A stretch of DNA of 15,964 bases from CAZXVW01 sp964644025 (GCA_964644025.1 CAZXVW010000099.1:1-15964); one strand, 5' to 3'; positions 6,762 to 14,949 are shown, counted from the first letter of the stretch. The notes: generated by a model not told the origin, from the sequence alone. Made by a program: numbers and translations.

Positions 6762-9326
6762 TTATTGTTGCGCCGCACCCTGGTGCCGCCCGAACAAGGC
6801 CCGCAAGCTCAGCGGCACGCGCAGCCCGAAAAGGTTGCCCGGTGTAAAGCCCAGCACCTGGGACGTGGACGCTACCGTGATCCGGTCCTCGGCCGCGTAG
6901 GCCAGCACGAGAGTCGGCTTCAGTACGCTGTCCAGTCCCTCGATCGACTGGCGCTGCTCCGGGCTGAGCAGGTCGGCCAGAGGCGCCACCGCCGGCCCGA
7001 TGTTGTGGTAGGCCATCGCGGAGAAGTTGTTGTGGCCATCTCGCGGCAGCAGGGAGATAAACTCCGGCGACGTTATGAGCGTGTCTCCGCTCTCTCGGCT
7101 CTGGATGGCTTTCTCCAGCAGCGCCCGGTTCGGCGCCACCAGCAGATATCCGTCGATAAAGACGTAGTGGATCTCCGACATGGGGCCGGCTTTCGGCAGC
7201 GTCAGCGTATAGTAAGTCCGGGCGCCGGCGGCCTCCTCGGTGAGTTGCACCGGCGCGGCGCCGTGCTCGGCGGCGGCCTGGCTCACCGCATCCACGAGTT
7301 TGCCGATCGTCCACTGCAGCTTGGGGGCATTGTAGACCTCGGCTATCAGTTTCCACGAGGGCACGGGGAATACCGGGCCGTCCAGGGCAACGGCGAACTC
7401 GGTGCCAAGCGCCGCCGCCACGTCGTCACGGACGCTGAGTCCCAGTTTCGCCTCGGCCTCACTCAGTCCTTCCTTCAGTGCTGGAATCGTGGCGAGCAGG
7501 TCATCGAGTGCGGAGGCGGGTTGGCGCACCGCGGCCGCCGAAACGATACTTGCTTCTGGACTCACGAACTCCAACGCGCCGATGGGTGACGGCGCCGCGA
7601 GCCAGGAGGCGATCCCTTTCCGCGGTCCCGCAAACGTAAGCACGGCCCGCGTGTCCGGCACGCCTTGATCCTCCCGCTGCTCGACAATCACGTGCTGGAC
7701 GTTGCCCAGGATCTCAGCGTCTTTCTGCCCGGCTGTGATCCGCTCCAGATCCACGCCAAACAACAGGCTGGCGCCGCCGGCGTACGCTTCGGCGATCTGG
7801 TTGTGAAATGGGGAACCGGCGAAGCCTCCCGTGGCCCTGCCCTCCATCGCTTCAGCAATCTGGCGAAGAACAGTCGCGTCCGGCGACATCGCCGCCACAC
7901 CATCCCGGGCGTAGAGCAGCATCGCTTTATCCGCACCAGGGGTAATGGCGGCCGCGCTCTCAAATACATTCAGTTCGGCGTCGCCGGAGGTGCCCAGCTC
8001 CGCCTTCACAAACTCAGGAAATCCGCTCTGTTTTACTTCCGCCACGAGAGCCGGTGGGCCCAGCTTGCCGTCGGCGTCGAGCGCCGCCGTGATCACGATT
8101 TCGTCACCGAGATAGGCGCCGAACCGCCGCATCCGGTCGATAATCTCCTCCACGCTCGGACCGGACGGCTTCGCGCGCACCTGTTCTTCCCACCATTCGT
8201 GCAACACCGGGCTTTCCTGGATTCTTTGCTGGAAAACTTCGTGAGCGGCGGCCAGGGTCTCTCCGAGGTTGGGAATGGCAATGTAGAGCGCCGTGCTGGC
8301 CGGCAGGTAATTCGGTAACCGGCTGGAATAGCGGGCCGCCGGAAGATGCACCTGGCGGTTCATTGCGTCTCCGAGGACCGCCAGTTCCTTGAGCAGGGCG
8401 AGGTGCGCCGCGGCGTTCTGACTCCAGGAAACCTCCTCTTGCACGGAGACCGGCGTCATGTTGGGACTCGTCGAGTACTGCTCTCCCGGGTGCAGCACCG
8501 CCTCCCTGCCGCCTTGCGCGACCCGCACCTCACCTTCGATCACCGAAATGCGCGAGCCTTTTACCCCGCTGTTGACGCTGAACACGGTCCCGGTCACCGC
8601 CACCCGGCAATCCCGCGTGGAAACGTACAGGTGACCTGACGATCGTTTGGCTGCCTCGACGATCACGCTGCCCCGCGCCAGCCGGATGGTGACATCGCGC
8701 CGCGTCTCAGAGACCGCCACCGCGGAGCGCTCGCGCAGTTCCACCAACGAGCCGTCGCGTAGGCGCACGATGGCGCTCGCCTCCCTCGCCGCCCGAATCC
8801 ACACCCCGGCCGCCAGCTCCTCGCCGGGAGCGACAGGAGTTATCTTTTCGGAAGCCACCCTGAACAAAGTGCCGTTCACCGACTGCACAACGGCCACCGG
8901 CCCCGCCGGCGGGGGCCCGAACCGGTTGAATAGTTGCCACGACGACACCCCGGCCGCGAGCATCACCGCCGCGGCCACGGCCCACTTCGGAACCCGCACG
9001 CCGCGTCTGGGTTGTCGTTGCACGGCTTCCGGTGGGGCTGACTGTTTCATGAATTCTTTGCGGCAGGCGACGCATTCATGGAGATGGTCTTTGACCAGCA
9101 GGGCCCGCTGCGGGGACAGCTTCCCGGCCCGATACTCCGGGATCAGCGCCTGGAAATCAGCGCAGCCGCGGATTGTCTCCCCGGCCTGGCTTTCGAGTTC
9201 CCCTGCGATTCGGCTCCATACCCGGTCCGCGGCGCTCTTCATGGCCGCTTGCTCGATCGGCTGGCGGCGGATCTCTTCGATTGCCTTGTCAAGATTGGCT
9301 TCCGGCTGCTTCTTGTCTGACCGCAT
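6762..9326 (-). CDS. Membrane anti-sigma factor fused to a FecR domain and a large extracytoplasmic domain
   Basis: An 854-residue protein that should bind and inhibit the co-encoded ECF sigma factor. The cytoplasmic N terminus holds a zinc anti-sigma (zf-HC2-like) domain with C55, H81, C85 and C88 (H-x3-C-x2-C). A single hydrophobic span lies at about 114-133 after basic residues. A FecR-type domain follows, with its core at about 215-285 (CRVAVTGTVFSV, VIEGEV, HPGEQ). Residues about 320-854 form a large domain expected outside the cytoplasmic membrane. It begins LPASTALYIAIPNLGETL and resembles the DUF3352-like proteins often seen in Acidobacteriota; I assign this from memory with moderate confidence. 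The start codon overlaps the sigma stop (TAATG) and has GGGAGGT (9338-9332) at five bases, so the two are translationally coupled. FecR domains usually relay a signal across the envelope. The signal here is unknown. Confidence 0.85.
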   Translation of the reverse strand: MRSDKKQPEANLDKAIEEIRRQPIEQAAMKSAADRVWSRIAGELESQAGETIRGCADFQALIPEYRAGKLSPQRALLVKDHLHECVACRKEFMKQSAPPEAVQRQPRRGVRVPKWAVAAAVMLAAGVSSWQLFNRFGPPPAGPVAVVQSVNGTLFRVASEKITPVAPGEELAAGVWIRAAREASAIVRLRDGSLVELRERSAVAVSETRRDVTIRLARGSVIVEAAKRSSGHLYVSTRDCRVAVTGTVFSVNSGVKGSRISVIEGEVRVAQGGREAVLHPGEQYSTSPNMTPVSVQEEVSWSQNAAAHLALLKELAVLGDAMNRQVHLPAARYSSRLPNYLPASTALYIAIPNLGETLAAAHEVFQQRIQESPVLHEWWEEQVRAKPSGPSVEEIIDRMRRFGAYLGDEIVITAALDADGKLGPPALVAEVKQSGFPEFVKAELGTSGDAELNVFESAAAITPGADKAMLLYARDGVAAMSPDATVLRQIAEAMEGRATGGFAGSPFHNQIAEAYAGGASLLFGVDLERITAGQKDAEILGNVQHVIVEQREDQGVPDTRAVLTFAGPRKGIASWLAAPSPIGALEFVSPEASIVSAAAVRQPASALDDLLATIPALKEGLSEAEAKLGLSVRDDVAAALGTEFAVALDGPVFPVPSWKLIAEVYNAPKLQWTIGKLVDAVSQAAAEHGAAPVQLTEEAAGARTYYTLTLPKAGPMSEIHYVFIDGYLLVAPNRALLEKAIQSRESGDTLITSPEFISLLPRDGHNNFSAMAYHNIGPAVAPLADLLSPEQRQSIEGLDSVLKPTLVLAYAAEDRITVASTSQVLGFTPGNLFGLRVPLSLRALFGRHQGAAQQ

Positions 9327-9904
9327 TAGATACCTCCCAGATCCTCTTTGAACTCACGCTCGATTCGGCTGCGCGCCCGGTGAAGCGTCACCGCGACCGT
9401 GCCCGGCGACGTCTCGAGAATCTCGGCGATCTCCGCGTTCGACTTCTCTTCGAAGAACCGCAGCGCGAAGGCGGCCCCGGCCATCGGGCTGAGCCGCGCG
9501 ACAGCGGCCCGGAGCCAGTCGCGGATTTCGCCGGCTGAATGAGCGCGGTCGGGAGCATGACGGGTATCGGCGGCGCCGGACGTCACCGCCTCTTCCAGGG
9601 GAACACCCTGGTTCCTTTGCCGGGATCGCACCAGGTCCAGCGCGGTATTGACGGCAGCACGATAGAGGTAGCTTTCCATCCCGGCAATGTCGCCGCTCCT
9701 GTCCCCGCCCCGTACGAGCCGCAGGAAGACCGTCTGCAGCACATCTTCGGCGTCGGTGGAGTTCCCGGTCACCCGGAAGGCGGCCCGGAACACGAGTGGG
9801 TAGTAGCGCTGGTAAATCTCTTCCGTCCACTCCATCCCGGTCCGCGGGCTCGGGAATCTCAAAGCGGCTTCCACGTCATTGCTCCTGCCTTGCTCCTTCA
9901 TCAT
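9326..9904 (-). CDS. ECF-family RNA polymerase sigma factor
   Basis: A 192-residue alternative sigma factor. Region 2 spans about residues 25-90 (EEIYQRYYPLVFRAAFRVTG, then DAEDVLQTVFLRL, the core-binding and -10 recognition helices). Region 4 spans about 130-185, with the helix-turn-helix NAEIAEILETSPGTVAVTLHRARSRI that reads the -35 element. Region 3 is missing, as in all ECF factors. The length is normal. The ATG at 9904 has GGGGAG (9918-9913) eight bases upstream; a second ATG follows directly and would also serve. The gene is the first of a two-gene operon with its membrane anti-sigma factor. An ECF-like promoter lies 45 bases upstream, suggesting autoregulation. The ECF subgroup cannot be fixed from motifs alone. 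Confidence 0.93.
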   Translation of the reverse strand: MMKEQGRSNDVEAALRFPSPRTGMEWTEEIYQRYYPLVFRAAFRVTGNSTDAEDVLQTVFLRLVRGGDRSGDIAGMESYLYRAAVNTALDLVRSRQRNQGVPLEEAVTSGAADTRHAPDRAHSAGEIRDWLRAAVARLSPMAGAAFALRFFEEKSNAEIAEILETSPGTVAVTLHRARSRIEREFKEDLGGI

Positions 9905-10145
9905 GGAGACGGCTCCCCGTGGCCGATATTAACAGCCTGTCAAAAAAATACGAACCATCCGGGATTTAGTTCCCCCGGCTGGCTCCGCCCGGCGCGGCTC
10001 TGCAGCACCGGCCACTTGATTTCGCCAGTTTCCTCTTGCGGCTTTTGCGTCTTGGCGTCAAATTCCTGTGACCGCGGTGACGCGTCCCGCCGCCCCGGGT
10101 TCGAGCCCTGCGGCCCGGCGTCTCGGCGGTCCATAATGGATCGAC
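9905..10145. other. Intergenic region between the divergent sigma and rlmH genes
   Basis: These 241 bases separate two divergent transcription units. The sigma-proximal part carries the ECF-like promoter described separately. Nearer rlmH I see no strong -35/-10 pair on the plus strand. A GGGTTCGAGCCC stretch at about 10098-10109 resembles a tRNA T loop but has no matching acceptor, D or anticodon arms. No open frame in the interval looks coding. Confidence 0.5.
9947..9975 (-). promoter_or_regulatory. Candidate autoregulated ECF promoter of the sigma/anti-sigma operon
   Basis: On the minus strand GGGGAAC (9975-9969) is followed after 16 bases by CGTATT (9952-9947). The layout GGAAC-N16-CGTA matches the general ECF promoter form (compare TGAAAC-N16-CGTA of Bacillus SigW). 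The predicted start near 9941 gives a leader of about 37 bases that contains the sigma gene's ribosome site. A GGGA/TCCC inverted repeat overlaps the -35 element. Confidence 0.6.
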
Positions 10146-10565
10146 GTGAAAATCAGGCTCTACTACGTCGGCAAGCCCCGGGACGCACATGCGAACGCCA
10201 TGGCCCGGGAATACATCAAGCGGGCGACGCGGTATGGCCGGTGCGAGATGCACGAAATCCGGCCGCAGCGCACCGACCCCTGGAAAAGACACCCCGGGGC
10301 CACCATGATCGCCCTGGACCCGGCCGGTCGCGCGGCGGACTCCGCTGAGTTGCTCCGCATGATCGAACGCGCCGAGCGCGAGGCTCGCGACCTGGTGTTT
10401 CTGGTCGGTGGCGCCGACGGGTTGCCCGCCGGTTGGGCCCGGCGGGCGGACTTGCTTCTGTCGCTGTCGCCGCTGACCTTACCCCACGAGCTGGCGCGCC
10501 TCATCCTCGCCGAGCAGATCTATCGCGCTTTCACGACGCTGCGCGGCCATCCGTACCCCCGGTGA
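10146..10565 (+). CDS. rlmH: Ribosomal RNA large subunit methyltransferase H
   Basis: RlmH is a small SPOUT-fold enzyme that uses S-adenosylmethionine to methylate N3 of pseudouridine 1915 in helix 69 of 23S rRNA, acting on assembled ribosomes. The 139-residue product begins MKIRLYYVGK, as family members do, and carries the SAM-binding knot loop LVFLVGGADGLP (83-94), the LSPLTLPHELARLILAEQIYRA segment and the terminal motif HPYPR. The usual length is near 155 residues; this copy is shorter in its middle part. The family normally ends HPYHR, so proline replaces a conserved histidine close to the active site. Start is GTG at 10146, with only a weak ribosome site. It is the first gene of a likely plus-strand run with accD and the ABC-F gene. 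Confidence 0.92.
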   Translation: MKIRLYYVGKPRDAHANAMAREYIKRATRYGRCEMHEIRPQRTDPWKRHPGATMIALDPAGRAADSAELLRMIERAEREARDLVFLVGGADGLPAGWARRADLLLSLSPLTLPHELARLILAEQIYRAFTTLRGHPYPR

Positions 10566-10649
10566 GTACCCTTGCAAGGCGGGCGGCGGCGTTGCGGACA
10601 GGACCTTGAGCGCGCTACGGTAGACCGAGGAAGCTGTTTTCTTTTCACG
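10566..10649 (+). other. rlmH-accD spacer with a short palindrome
   Basis: The 84-base spacer holds a perfect ten-base palindrome CCTTGCAAGG (10570-10579). GAGGAAG lies about 16 bases before the accD ATG, farther than ideal for a ribosome site. No convincing promoter is visible, so accD may be read through from rlmH or from an unrecognised promoter here. Confidence 0.3.
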
Positions 10650-11528
10650 ATGGCTTGGTTCACACGTAAGAAGCCGAGTGTGTCGGCACAGCAGGGTGAG
10701 CGAACGGTCCGCACCGAGGGGCTGTGGCAGAAATGCCCGGGCTGTTCCCAGATTCTCTGGCGCAAGACCCTCGAGGAGAACCTGCAAGTCTGTCTGAAGT
10801 GCGGCCACCACTTCAAGATCAACGCCAGGACCCGGCTCCGGCTGCTGCTGGACGGCGAATGGGAGGAGTACGACAAGGACCTCCGCTCCCTGGATCCGCT
10901 CGAATTCACCGACGCCAAACCTTACAAGCAAAGGCTGGCGGCCATGCAGGAGAAGACGGGCCTTCCGGATGCGATTGTCTCGGCCTCCGGACAAATCAAC
11001 GGCCGGCGCGTGAACGTGTGCGTGCTCGAGCTGGGTTTCATCGGCGGCAGCATGGGCTGCGTGGTCGGCGAGAAGATCGCCCGCGCCATCGAGCGGGCCA
11101 TTGCGGAAAAGACCCCGCTCGTTATCGTCTCCGCCTCCGGCGGCGCCCGGATGCAGGAAGGCGCCGTCAGCCTGATGCAGATGGCCAAGATCTCCGCCGG
11201 CTTGATGCGGTTGGACGAAGCCGGGCTGCCTTACATCAGCGTCTTGACGGATCCCACCACCGGGGGAGTGACGGCCAGTTTCGCCATGCTCGGCGACCTG
11301 AACATCGCCGAACCCGGGGCGCTCATCGGCTTCGCCGGACCCCGGGTCATCGAGCAGACCATCCGCCAGAAGCTGCCCGAAGGGTTCCAGCGGAGCGAGT
11401 TTCTTCTCGAGCACGGGTTTCTCGACGCCGTGGTCGAGCGTTCCGAATTGAAGAACTTCATCTCCAAGGCCCTGGACTTCTTCTGCGGGCCGCTCGAGCG
11501 AGCCGCCGTGAACGACGGCGAAGCTTGA
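10650..11528 (+). CDS. accD: Acetyl-CoA carboxylase carboxyltransferase subunit beta
   Basis: With AccA this forms the carboxyltransferase that moves CO2 from carboxybiotin to acetyl-CoA, making malonyl-CoA for fatty acid synthesis in the cytoplasm. The 292-residue product starts MAWFTRKKPS, the classic AccD beginning, which is why I chose ATG 10650 over a TTG at 10572 that would add 26 unrelated residues. A four-cysteine zinc ribbon is complete: C29, C32, C48 and C51. The crotonase-fold core shows SASGGARMQEGAVSLMQM and PTTGGVTASFAMLGD, the oxyanion-hole and CoA-binding segments, followed by GPRVIEQT and LPEGFQ. No key residue is missing. No accA is present in the window. It lies 84 bases after rlmH and 25 bases before the ABC-F gene on the same strand, so co-transcription is likely. 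Confidence 0.97.
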   Translation: MAWFTRKKPSVSAQQGERTVRTEGLWQKCPGCSQILWRKTLEENLQVCLKCGHHFKINARTRLRLLLDGEWEEYDKDLRSLDPLEFTDAKPYKQRLAAMQEKTGLPDAIVSASGQINGRRVNVCVLELGFIGGSMGCVVGEKIARAIERAIAEKTPLVIVSASGGARMQEGAVSLMQMAKISAGLMRLDEAGLPYISVLTDPTTGGVTASFAMLGDLNIAEPGALIGFAGPRVIEQTIRQKLPEGFQRSEFLLEHGFLDAVVERSELKNFISKALDFFCGPLERAAVNDGEA

Positions 11529-11553
11529 AGACGCTGTTTCCGGTGCGCCACCG

Positions 11554-13476
11554 ATGATCCAACTGACTGACGCCGTCAGGCGGTTCGGTTCCCGGACCCT
11601 GTTCGAACACGCCAACTGGCTCATTGGGCCGAAGGATCGGCTCGGGCTGGTGGGAGCGAACGGCACGGGCAAGTCCACCCTGCTGAAACTCTTATGCGGC
11701 CTGGAAAGCCCCGACGCCGGTTCCGTCACCCGCGCCCGCGGCGTCACCGCCGGTTATCTTCCCCAGGAGGGCCTCACGCTGTCCGGGCGGAGCGTGTTCG
11801 CCGAATGCATGTCCGTGTTCGCCAGCCTTCAGGCCATGGAAGCCGAACTGGAAGAGCTGACGCGGAAGATGCCCGAGCTGGACCCCGCCGGCGAGCAATA
11901 TCAGCAGATCGCCCGGCGTTTCCATCAGCTCGAAACCGAGTTCCGGGGCCGTGACGGCTACGCGCTTGAGGCGCGCGTCGGAACGGTACTGGCCGGACTC
12001 GGCTTTTCCAGGCGAGACTGGAACCGCCGCACCGAGGAGTTTTCCGGCGGCTGGCAGATGCGCATCGCCCTGGCCAGGCTGCTGTTGGAAAAACCGAACC
12101 TGTTGCTGCTCGACGAGCCCACCAACCACCTGGACCTGGAGGCGCGCAACTGGCTGGAGGAATACCTGGAGAGCTACCCTCACGCTTATGTCGTCGTCTC
12201 CCATGACCGCTATTTCCTGGACGTCACGGTACGCCGCATTGTCGAGATCTGGAACCACCGCTTGCATTTTTATGCCGGCAATTACAGCCAGTACGAAGTC
12301 CGGAAGAAGGAACAGCTCCGCCAGCTTCAGGCGGCCTACCGCAACCAGCAGGAGCGCATTCAGCAACTGGAAACTTTCATCCGCCGTTTCCGCTACAAGG
12401 CCTCCAAGGCCCGGCAGGTTCAGAGCCGCATCAAGGAACTGGAGCGGATGGAACGCGTCGAGGTTCCCCCCGAGGAGAAACCCATCAGCTTTTCGTTCCC
12501 GCAGCCCAAACCCAGCGGCCGCGTGGTGGCCGAGTTCGACCGGGTTTCGAAACGTTACGGCGGCCAGCTCGTATTCGACAACGTTTGTTTTCTCATCGAG
12601 CGTGGAGACCGGATCGCGCTGGTGGGCGTCAACGGCGCCGGCAAATCCACACTCATGAAACTGCTGGCCGGAGTGGAGCCGCTCACCAGCGGCACTTACC
12701 GCCTGGGTCACAATGCCGAGCCGAACTACTTCGCCCAGGACCAGTACCGGGAGCTGGACGCCGAAGCTACCCTGCTCGATGACCTGGCCTCGGTGGCCCC
12801 GCGGTGGACCCTCACCCAATTGCGCACGCTGCTGGGATGCTTTCTGTTCTCGGAAGACGATGTCTACAAGCGGATCGGCGTGCTCTCCGGCGGCGAGCGG
12901 AACCGTTACGCCTTGGCCCGGCTGCTAGTCTCCCCATCCAACTTCCTCCTGCTTGATGAACCTACTAACCACCTCGATGTGCGCGCCAAGGATGTCCTGC
13001 TCGACGCGCTGGCCAGTTACACGGGCACGGTGGTGTTCGTCTCTCACGACCGCTACTTCATCAACCAGCTTGCCAACCGGGTCTTCCACATCGGCGATGG
13101 CCGCGTGGAACTCTACACGGGAAACTACGAGGACTATCTGCGCCAGCGCGAGCGCGTGGCATCTTCAGTGCCCGAGGTCCCCGCCGCCGGCCGGGCCGAG
13201 CCCGCCCCGCTCCCTGCGCCGCCTGCCAGACCCAAGCCGGCGCGCATCAACCCGATTCGCCTCCGGAAGATGCAAGACCGCTGCGAGGCCGTCGAGGATG
13301 AAGTGGCTCGGGTCGAGGCTGCAATCGCCGAATGTGAACAGTCACTCGCTGTCTTCGAGAACGCGGAACAAACGAGGCATCTCACCGCGATGCTGGAGGA
13401 GCGCCGCAAGGAGTTGGATAAGCTGATGAGGGAGTGGGAAGAGCTCACCGACGAGATCAGCCGGTACTCAGGTTGA
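11554..13476 (+). CDS. ABC-F family ATP-binding cassette protein (ribosome-associated type)
   Basis: A 640-residue soluble protein with two ABC domains in tandem and no membrane domain, the hallmark of ABC-F factors that bind the ribosomal E site and act in translation or antibiotic protection. Domain 1 has Walker A GANGTGKST (34-42), signature FSGGWQMR and Walker B LLLLDEPTNHLD (D187-E188). Domain 2 has GVNGAGKST (358-366), LSGGERNR and FLLLDEPTNHLD (D468-E469). The inter-domain linker (about 240-320) is helical and charged, as expected for the P-site tRNA-interaction motif. A proline/alanine-rich hinge (about 545-570) leads to a C-terminal coiled coil (about 575-638), as in Uup and YheS relatives. 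All catalytic residues are intact. I cannot separate a housekeeping role from a resistance role. The end overlaps the convergent gene's end by nine bases. Confidence 0.93.
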   Translation: MIQLTDAVRRFGSRTLFEHANWLIGPKDRLGLVGANGTGKSTLLKLLCGLESPDAGSVTRARGVTAGYLPQEGLTLSGRSVFAECMSVFASLQAMEAELEELTRKMPELDPAGEQYQQIARRFHQLETEFRGRDGYALEARVGTVLAGLGFSRRDWNRRTEEFSGGWQMRIALARLLLEKPNLLLLDEPTNHLDLEARNWLEEYLESYPHAYVVVSHDRYFLDVTVRRIVEIWNHRLHFYAGNYSQYEVRKKEQLRQLQAAYRNQQERIQQLETFIRRFRYKASKARQVQSRIKELERMERVEVPPEEKPISFSFPQPKPSGRVVAEFDRVSKRYGGQLVFDNVCFLIERGDRIALVGVNGAGKSTLMKLLAGVEPLTSGTYRLGHNAEPNYFAQDQYRELDAEATLLDDLASVAPRWTLTQLRTLLGCFLFSEDDVYKRIGVLSGGERNRYALARLLVSPSNFLLLDEPTNHLDVRAKDVLLDALASYTGTVVFVSHDRYFINQLANRVFHIGDGRVELYTGNYEDYLRQRERVASSVPEVPAAGRAEPAPLPAPPARPKPARINPIRLRKMQDRCEAVEDEVARVEAAIAECEQSLAVFENAEQTRHLTAMLEERRKELDKLMREWEELTDEISRYSG

Positions 13477-14949
13477 TCTCCGCCGCGCTTTCTTCTTCCG
13501 TTTGCCTTCCCGCGTCTTCTTGGCTGCGGACTCGATCGCTTCCGCCGGGTCGCGGGGCGCCCGGAGAACCAGGAACAGAAACAACAGGAACAGCGGCCAG
13601 AGCTGGGAATACAGCCGGCCGAGCGACGTATCCAGCCGCCACTCCAGGTTGTCCGGCGTGGTCAGGTAGACGCCGCAGTAAGCCAGCAACATCCCGGCCA
13701 GCGTGATCGCCGCCAGCAGGGCGTACGGGCGAAGGCGGCGGCTGGTCTCAAAGCCCAGCGCCAGCCCAATGATAACGATCAGTACCAGCGGGTGGGAGAT
13801 TCCCGAGCCGGCCTCACCCGCTTTCCGGACCAAGTAGGCAGCCACGGTGGCGTAGCGGTCCGGCTGGCGCAGAAAATCGATCGCCTGGGAAACCGTGGGC
13901 CCGGCGAACGGGCCGCCGTGAGGAGCCAGGAACAGCTTGAACGCGGCTTGCAGCAGAGCGCCCGGAAGCGCGCCGGCCAGCCATACGCGCCCCGCACTCC
14001 AAGCTGCGGCGATCCCCTCCTGGCGCCAGCAGATGGCCAGGTAGCCGGCAAAGACGATGAGCAGAAACGGAATGCCCTCGTTCTTGGTCATCGCCGCCAG
14101 CGAGGCGAAGGCTCCCGACATCGCCAGCGTCACCGTCCTCCGTCTGCCGGCGGCTTCGGCGCTGAGCAGCAGCAGCACAAACGTCCCCAGAAAATAAAGC
14201 GAGACTGGGATGTCGGCGTACTCCCAGGTGCTCTGTCGCAGAAACGACGTGTTGGCAATCATGAGCAGGCAGGCCAGCATCGCCGAGCTGGGTCCTCGCA
14301 CCAGGGCCAGCGATGAGGCCAGCAGGACCGTTACCGCAGCGAAGTACAGGATGCTCGTGCCGAACGGCGCTGCCGGCGAGGCCGCGTCACCCCCCAACCG
14401 CCACGTGCGGGCGATGAAGGAAGATAGCAGCAGCGGGTGGTCCGGCCGCTGGCGCACCAGCAAGGGGGAGAAAGCTCGCTTCCACGTCTGTCCCGGTCCC
14501 AGCAAGAATTTGGCGCGAACGTTCCACATGGCGAAGGCGTCAAACTCGCCGTACGGACTCAGGCGCGCGGTGTTCACCTGGGCCGCCGCCACCAGCAGCA
14601 TCCCCAGCGCCAGCGCGATCGCCAGAACCCAGTTCCACCGCCAGGAAGGCGGACGGGGTGGGACGGCTTCCGCATCTACCGCCGGACCGCGCCGCCGCCG
14701 CCAGCCAAGCACTGCCAGAACCGCCAGCGCCGCGCCTTCGTAAGCGAACACCATCCAGCGGTTCGCTCCTCCCACCCAGAGCATCAGGAAAAACGCGGCG
14801 GCCGTCACCGCGGTTCCCGCACCGGCTCCCAGCGCCACCTCGCACAGCGCGGCCGCCCAGCGCGGACGGAGCCCCCGGACGGGGCCGAGCAGCTTCACCA
14901 GTAGCCAGCCGATCAGGACCGCTTCCAGCAATCCGGCGAGCTCAATCAT
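13468..14949 (-). CDS. GT-C-like multi-span membrane protein, probable glycosyltransferase
   Basis: A 493-residue integral membrane protein with roughly eleven to twelve hydrophobic spans. The first large loop, after the span near residues 108-125, contains ARLSPYGEFDAFAMWNVRAKFLL. An acidic residue in this loop is the metal- or substrate-binding site in GT-C glycosyltransferases that use polyprenyl-phosphate sugars outside the membrane. The mix of spans, the WEYADIPVSLYF and MTKNEGIPFLLI segments and the overall length fit the PMT/GT39-like class, though no signature is strong enough for a firm family name. The C terminus is a strongly basic tail (KKTREGKRKKKARRRST). The ATG at 14949 overlaps the upstream gene's stop as ATGA and has GGGAGAAG (14962-14955) five bases away. 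It probably works with the small anchored protein encoded just upstream. Confidence 0.75.
   Translation of the reverse strand: MIELAGLLEAVLIGWLLVKLLGPVRGLRPRWAAALCEVALGAGAGTAVTAAAFFLMLWVGGANRWMVFAYEGAALAVLAVLGWRRRRGPAVDAEAVPPRPPSWRWNWVLAIALALGMLLVAAAQVNTARLSPYGEFDAFAMWNVRAKFLLGPGQTWKRAFSPLLVRQRPDHPLLLSSFIARTWRLGGDAASPAAPFGTSILYFAAVTVLLASSLALVRGPSSAMLACLLMIANTSFLRQSTWEYADIPVSLYFLGTFVLLLLSAEAAGRRRTVTLAMSGAFASLAAMTKNEGIPFLLIVFAGYLAICWRQEGIAAAWSAGRVWLAGALPGALLQAAFKLFLAPHGGPFAGPTVSQAIDFLRQPDRYATVAAYLVRKAGEAGSGISHPLVLIVIIGLALGFETSRRLRPYALLAAITLAGMLLAYCGVYLTTPDNLEWRLDTSLGRLYSQLWPLFLLFLFLVLRAPRDPAEAIESAAKKTREGKRKKKARRRST

Noticed and set aside
9920..9976. Inverted repeat plus T run upstream of the sigma gene as a terminator
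   Set aside because: The GGGA/TCCC stem is only four bases and the T tract lies about a dozen bases beyond it. The promoter reading explains the sequence better.
10090..10125. tRNA-like GGGTTCGAGCCC (T-loop look-alike) upstream of rlmH
   Set aside because: The T stem is imperfect, the putative 3' acceptor strand has no complement 60-70 bases upstream, and no D or anticodon arm is seen.
10479..11747. 422-residue minus-strand frame across accD
   Set aside because: It covers rlmH, accD and ABC-F ends antisense; accD is certain, and the antisense product has no family resemblance.
11692..12819. 375-residue minus-strand frame across the ABC-F gene
   Set aside because: It is a shadow of the ABC-F coding frame with no recognisable domain or ribosome site.
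14554..14578. TGAAC-N16-CGTA on the minus strand inside the GT-C-like gene
   Set aside because: The -35 box is not GGAAC, the site is internal to a coding sequence, and no gene starts downstream at a useful distance. Most likely chance.
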